Part shown: in pieces, positions 60,414-64,000 of the stretch | Layout: each line of letters opens with the position of its first letter | Numbering within the stretch: position 1 is the first letter of the stretch | Source: UBA11090 sp035560555 | GTDB taxonomy: Bacteria > Spirochaetota > Spirochaetia > Treponematales > Rectinemataceae | Assembly (NCBI GenBank): GCA_035560555.1 | Contig: DATMZF010000061.1 | Coordinates: 27,688-91,687, forward strand | Direction: 5' to 3' | Length of the DNA: 64,000 nt | The notes under the pieces: model-generated | What the model was told of the DNA's origin: nothing | The model's database searches: none | Seen by the model: the letters and a program-made list of their open reading frames with translations, nothing else | Made by a program: the position numbers and the translations under genes

Positions 60414-61316
60414 TCAACTCTTCTTGTTGAGTCTCTTGCGCAGCTTGGCGGTGAGCTCGTCCACTTCAGCTGAGTATGCGCTGTTGTCGAAGAGCATCTC
60501 CTTCGTCTGAAGGACGGCCCCGCGGATCGAAGCGCAAATCGTGTGCATCGGGTCATTCTTTTCGTCGAGGAAGAGGAGATCGTCCGGAATCCTTTGGAGA
60601 TTTCCATTCCAGAATGAATCGTCGTCGGGAATCGCGAACTTGGCCACGAGTCGCCTGTTGAAATCCAGTTCGTTCTTGTCGTCGAAGTTGTCGGTTATAT
60701 CGGTGGTGCCGACGAGAAATCCCTCCTGGAAATAGGGGCGCAGGGCCAGGGAGGGGCAGGCGCTCAAGAGCCTTATGTTGACGATTTCCTGCTCGGAGTT
60801 GATGGAAATCCCGTTGGGCATGTAGGGCAGGGCGAGAACATAGACGAAAGCTTCGGCGGCTTCGCCACTGGACTGGGCGAAGGAGCAGGCGACCCTGAGC
60901 GATTGCGTCAAGTCCAAGAGCGGGGTTTCGTGCACTTGGTAGTGCTGTATGAGCGACCACTGAATGTACTGTTTCCTGCGTATCTCGTCGGCGGCGCGGC
61001 GGTCGTGCTTTTTCGTCTCGTCCACGAGGAGCGCTGAAATCTCCCTGAGCAAGGCGAAATCGTATTCCAGCCTGGCCTTGGAAATCACGTTTTTCCTGTA
61101 GAGCGAGGGATAGAGGCTGCTCGCCCCCGCCTTGTTCCGGTGGTCCCTGGCCTGGCCGCGAAAAAAAAGAAGACAATCCCTGTTCAGATAGGAAAGCTCA
61201 GCCACGATTTTCATCAGCTCGTTGTAGGTCGCCACGGGAAAAGCGTCGCTTCGCGGCACCGAGTCAGCGCAGTGGCGCTTCAGCGTTTCCGTCAGTTGGG
61301 GCGTGACTTCTTTCAT
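60414..61316 (-). CDS. FRG-domain protein
   Basis: 300 residues from the ATG 11 bases after the -10 of its promoter. FRG domain near residues 25-205 with the core FFRGQARDHRNKAGASSLYPSLYRK; later IQHYQVHETPLLDLTQSLRVACSFA closes the domain. FRG proteins are found near defence, toxin and mobile loci and are of unknown activity. The long frame upstream of 61316 is a shadow. No antitoxin-like neighbour is visible. Function not assigned. Confidence 0.85.
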   Translation of the reverse strand: MKEVTPQLTETLKRHCADSVPRSDAFPVATYNELMKIVAELSYLNRDCLLFFRGQARDHRNKAGASSLYPSLYRKNVISKARLEYDFALLREISALLVDETKKHDRRAADEIRRKQYIQWSLIQHYQVHETPLLDLTQSLRVACSFAQSSGEAAEAFVYVLALPYMPNGISINSEQEIVNIRLLSACPSLALRPYFQEGFLVGTTDITDNFDDKNELDFNRRLVAKFAIPDDDSFWNGNLQRIPDDLLFLDEKNDPMHTICASIRGAVLQTKEMLFDNSAYSAEVDELTAKLRKRLNKKS

Positions 61317-61327
61317 GATATGTACAT

Positions 61328-61355
61328 ATGATAGGCAGTCGCCATGCAAAGTCAA
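61328..61355 (-). promoter_or_regulatory. Near-leaderless promoter of FRG-domain gene
   Basis: Minus-strand -35 TTGACT (complement of 61350-61355), spacer 16, -10 TATCAT (complement of 61328-61333). The start of transcription would be about 5 bases before the ATG and no SD is present. Confidence 0.6.
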
Positions 61356-61388
61356 CCGCGCGGCGGCTAGTTCCGGAGGGCAAATCCG

Positions 61389-62384
61389 ATGCACATGGAA
61401 GCGGAGTTCGTGGAGCGATTGAAAAACAGAGGTCTGGGAGAGGTCGAGGTCGCCTCCTCGCTGCGCAGGGTCGAGAGGCTCAGGGCAGCGCTCGCAGGCG
61501 GTGGATTCTCTCTCGAAAGGCCCGACCTCGCGACGGTCGAAACCTGGATATCGGACCGCCTCGCCGCGGGGGAATCGGCCCTGGATATACTCCTCCCTCT
61601 CGCCCGCTACTTCGCGACGACCCACGAGCCGGCGATAGCCATCCGTCTCCTGGCCTATCTCTCCCCCGTCGGCGTGCTTCCGGCGATGTCGGAAAGGCTC
61701 GCCTCGCTGGAAGGGCAAGCGACGCGCGATCGAGTCATGGCGCGGGTGGTCATTCCTCCGGAGGGGAGCCCGCCGGAAGCGTACCCCGAAGCCACCGCGC
61801 GCTTCGTGAGAAGGCTCGCGAATGAGCTGGGAGAGGGCGCGGCCGGCAAGGTGCTCGCGTGGAACGTCCACGGGATTCCCCCCGAGGCTTTCGCGGGGGA
61901 GAGGGCGCGGTTCCTCGAACTGGGATCGATCGACGTCTGGCTCGCGGACTATCACCGCCGCCAGGTGGAGATACTGAACAGGCACGCCGAGGATGGGACG
62001 CTCTGGTTCGAGCAGAAGATTACGAGGGCGGTCGTGGATTTCGTCCGTGATCGCCAGGAAATCATGAGCGGGGTGAGGAACGGCGACAGGATTTTCATGA
62101 CGAAAATTCCCTACGACCCGGACAGATACCTCGCGACGTCCGATCCCCTGGAGAGAAGGAGGCTGGCCTGCCATTGTCCTCTCGCGGTCTCATCCATCAC
62201 CGAAAAGGGCGCAGCGGTGCCTCCGCTCTGGTGCGCCTGTTCGGCGGGCTACACCAAGTTCCGCTTCGACATCGTCTTCGGGGAGGAGACGGAAGCCGCC
62301 GTCGTGAACTCGGTGCTCGCCGGCGATGAGGTTTGCCGCTTCGCGATCAAGATACCCGCCTCCCTTGCCAAGGGGCCGCTGTAG
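61389..62384 (+). CDS. Unknown protein with conserved Cys-rich C-terminal motif
   Basis: 331 residues, weak SD (GGAGGG at about -12). Residues 1-215 are helical without a family I recognise. The C-terminal part has CHCPLAVSSI, then PPLWCACSAGYTKFRFDIVFGEETEAAVVNSVLAGDEVCRFAI, five cysteines likely to bind a metal or cluster. The end resembles the DUF6144 or ATC-hydrolase type ending, but I would not assign either. Divergent from the FRG gene with a 70-base gap. Confidence 0.55.
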   Translation: MHMEAEFVERLKNRGLGEVEVASSLRRVERLRAALAGGGFSLERPDLATVETWISDRLAAGESALDILLPLARYFATTHEPAIAIRLLAYLSPVGVLPAMSERLASLEGQATRDRVMARVVIPPEGSPPEAYPEATARFVRRLANELGEGAAGKVLAWNVHGIPPEAFAGERARFLELGSIDVWLADYHRRQVEILNRHAEDGTLWFEQKITRAVVDFVRDRQEIMSGVRNGDRIFMTKIPYDPDRYLATSDPLERRRLACHCPLAVSSITEKGAAVPPLWCACSAGYTKFRFDIVFGEETEAAVVNSVLAGDEVCRFAIKIPASLAKGPL

Positions 62385-62480
62385 CCTCTCGGGCCGCGGG
62401 GCGCATAAAAAAGCGCCTCGCCCTTCGGCCGGACGCCTTTTCCCGCCGCGCCGCGGGGGCACGCGCTCAGCCGCGACGCT

Positions 62481-62780
62481 TCATGGCATCACGAAATAGT
62501 AATAGTCCGCGTCGCCTCGATACATGCCATAGTCCGCGCCCACCATGATGTCGTTTCCCAGCGCCTGGTTGAGCATGTCGAGCTCGGAGTAGCCGGCGTA
62601 GGAGCTGCCGAGCGCGGCGATAGTCCCGGCGGTGTGGGTGCCGTGGCCACGAATATCCCAATCCTCAGTGGCCGGCACATCGACGAATGGTTTTCCGTCG
62701 CCGACGAAAGTGTAGTTGTACCCGCCGTCCTCCGCCGCGACCGTCAATGTGAATACGTTGGGGCCCGCTGCCAAATTCAT
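62481..62780 (-). pseudogene. Subtilisin-family (S8) peptidase remnant
   Basis: 99 residues. The first 25 look like a cadherin/Ig-like beta strand end (NLAAGPNVFTLTVAAEDG). Then WDIRGHGTHTAGTIAALG is the catalytic His motif of subtilases. The catalytic Asp and Ser regions are absent, and the C-end (SSYAGYSELDMLNQALGND...) does not continue the fold. It appears to be a truncated or rearranged secreted protease. No SD precedes it. Confidence 0.55.
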
Positions 62781-63133
62781 TGTGTTCTCAATACAGGGAG
62801 AAGCGCGGCTCCCTTAGCCGCTTTTCCCTCGAGGCTGTTTGAGTGCGGAAAAACTCGCATAGCTTTTCTTAAAGCGTCAAAATCGTGATAGCCATATTAT
62901 TTACTGTGGATATTCTGCTGTCGCGGTTTTCCCGTGTCGAGTTTGTTTGTCAAAACGGGACGCGATTTCATCCGACAAAAATAGTTTTATCAAAACGGCC
63001 CGATTCGGCGATGGGGCTCCTCGAACTCCGCGCTCATCGGCATCCCTCCCTTTTTATGGACGCCGGGCTGAAGTATACTGGCCTGAAAGCGGCAGAATCG
63101 CTTTCAGCCTTTTCACGCACCGAGGTCGGGCCG
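62781..63133. other. Intergenic region before amidohydrolase
   Basis: About 350 bases without a gene. It contains a direct repeat TCAAAACGG at 62950-62958 and 62990-62998, a possible -10 TATACT (63074-63079) and a hairpin CTGAAAGCG/CGCTTTCAG (63083-63107) followed by CCTTTT, a possible attenuator. Confidence 0.5.
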
Positions 63134-64000
63134 ATGAAACTCAAGGTTGATATCCTCTTCATCAACGCTCTCGCCATCACGATGGACGAGACAGGCAGGA
63201 TCATGCCGAAGGCCGCGGTGGCGGTCGATCGCGGGACAATCCTCGAGATCGGCGACAGCGTCGACATGTCGGCCCGCTACGAGGCGGACACCACGATAGA
63301 CGCCTCGGACGCGATAGTGATGCCGGGGCTGATCAACACGCACAGCCACCTCGCCACGGCCATGTTCAGGGGAGCGGCGGAAGACATGGCGCTGGGGCCC
63401 TGGCTGCGGGTGGCTTGGGCGCGGGAGAAAGCGATGGTCGATCGGGAGACAGTCGCGCTGTCCTCCCGCCTGGCGATGCTCGAACTGATGATGGGCGGAG
63501 TCACCTGCTCCGTCGACATGTACTGGTACCCCGAAGCGACGGCCGCGGCGGCCCAAAAGGCGGGATTCCGCCTCGCGGCCGGCCCCGTCTTCATCGCCGG
63601 CGACGGTCTGCCGGACGGGCTCTCCCTTTCGGGGCGAGAACGTTTCGCCGCGGAATTCATCGAGCGGTTTTTCGGCGACCCCCTCATCGTTCCCATGCTC
63701 ATGCCCCACAGTACCTTGACGGACTCGCCGGAGCTGCTCTCAAGGGTGAAACACCTTGCCGAAGGTTACGGCGTCATGGTCAACCTGCACAGCGCCGAGA
63801 CCCTCGCCGAACGAAACGAAGTCCTGGCGCGCCACGGCAAAACCCCGATCAGGCTTCTGAGCGACTTGGGTTTTCTGGATGGGAGAACCCTCCTTGCCCA
63901 CTGCGTCCACGTGGATGACGAGGAAATTGCCCTGCTCGCGAGCGGGGCAAGCGGAGGAGGCGGTGCAAGGGGCGCCAGAGGGGCGGCTGGGGGATACGCC
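63134..64000 (+). CDS. Amidohydrolase family protein (MTA/SAH deaminase-like), 3'-truncated
   Basis: 289 codons to the window edge, no stop reached. The start ATG follows GAGGTCGGG. Metal-dependent TIM-barrel: GLINTHSHLATAMFRGAAED (first two His ligands), LMPHSTLTDSPELLS and LLAHCVHVDDEE. The 5-methylthioadenosine/S-adenosylhomocysteine deaminase group fits best, but other chlorohydrolases share this. After the third His region the visible end is an odd GGGGARGARGAAGGYA stretch where the family normally has a core helix, so an insertion or reading error is possible. Confidence 0.8.
   Translation, partial: MKLKVDILFINALAITMDETGRIMPKAAVAVDRGTILEIGDSVDMSARYEADTTIDASDAIVMPGLINTHSHLATAMFRGAAEDMALGPWLRVAWAREKAMVDRETVALSSRLAMLELMMGGVTCSVDMYWYPEATAAAAQKAGFRLAAGPVFIAGDGLPDGLSLSGRERFAAEFIERFFGDPLIVPMLMPHSTLTDSPELLSRVKHLAEGYGVMVNLHSAETLAERNEVLARHGKTPIRLLSDLGFLDGRTLLAHCVHVDDEEIALLASGASGGGGARGARGAAGGYA

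Noticed and set aside
61317..62174. Extension of the FRG gene upstream to 62174
   Set aside because: The extra part lies opposite the 61389 gene and has no family features. A good promoter sits just before ATG 61316.
1..64000. CRISPR arrays, tRNA or rRNA genes, insertion sequences, prophage
   Set aside because: I found no regularly spaced repeats, no tRNA-like cloverleaf with CCA context, no transposase or phage structural gene.

Overview
The window is about 64 kb of GC-rich bacterial chromosome that is almost fully coding. It has a Gram-negative-type secretion and transport repertoire: Sec signal peptides, periplasmic binding proteins, and TRAP and tripartite tricarboxylate transporters. 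It also has an anaerobe-type FprA flavodiiron protein, an HD-GYP response regulator, a BspA-like LRR protein and many sugar ABC systems without their own ATPase. This mix suggests a free-living or host-associated fermenting bacterium, most plausibly a spirochete of the Treponema/Rectinema type. The taxonomy is inferred from gene content only. I saw no rRNA, tRNA, CRISPR array, insertion sequence or prophage.

Layout. 1-4.9 kb: an FAD-linked hydroxyacid oxidase with an Fe-S partner, divergent from a TRAP transporter; both promoters carry a GAAYGCRTTC palindrome. 4.9-11.5 kb: a RarD permease, an HD-GYP response regulator, a large SBP-hybrid histidine kinase and a MATE exporter. 11.6-18.8 kb: a FadR-type regulator with a strong operator, then a sugar ABC transporter, split transketolase, a cupin-like protein and a Gfo/Idh dehydrogenase. 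18.85-19.3 kb: a TrkA remnant. 19.3-22.5 kb: a second sugar ABC operon on the minus strand. 22.7-25.8 kb: flavodiiron protein, lipocalin, AbrB-type membrane protein and a GntR regulator.

26.0-39.2 kb is the most coherent system, a citrate fermentation and uptake island. It holds a CitX-CitG fusion, a thioesterase, a Reg_prop beta-propeller histidine kinase with a LuxR-type response regulator, then citC-citD-citE-citF and tctC-tctB-tctA. The promoters in front of citC and tctC share the same array of three TGTAGGAC-type half-sites at identical spacing. This suggests the linked two-component system switches on lyase and transporter together. A decayed SLC13/ArsB-type permease follows.

39.9-46.6 kb: SorC regulator, BtpA-family protein, RbsABC-type sugar transporter and FGGY kinase. 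46.6-49.4 kb: a secreted LRR protein and a TPR protein. 49.7-54.3 kb: single genes (VOC, MBL hydrolase, DUF3795, pentapeptide repeat, metallophosphoesterase, nitronate monooxygenase). 54.5-60.4 kb: a second SorC operon with ABC subunits, a glycerophosphodiester phosphodiesterase and a glycerol-3-phosphate-dehydrogenase-like enzyme, which looks like glycerophosphodiester salvage. 60.4-64 kb: an FRG-domain protein with a near-leaderless promoter, a cysteine-rich unknown, a subtilisin remnant and the 5' part of an amidohydrolase that runs off the window.
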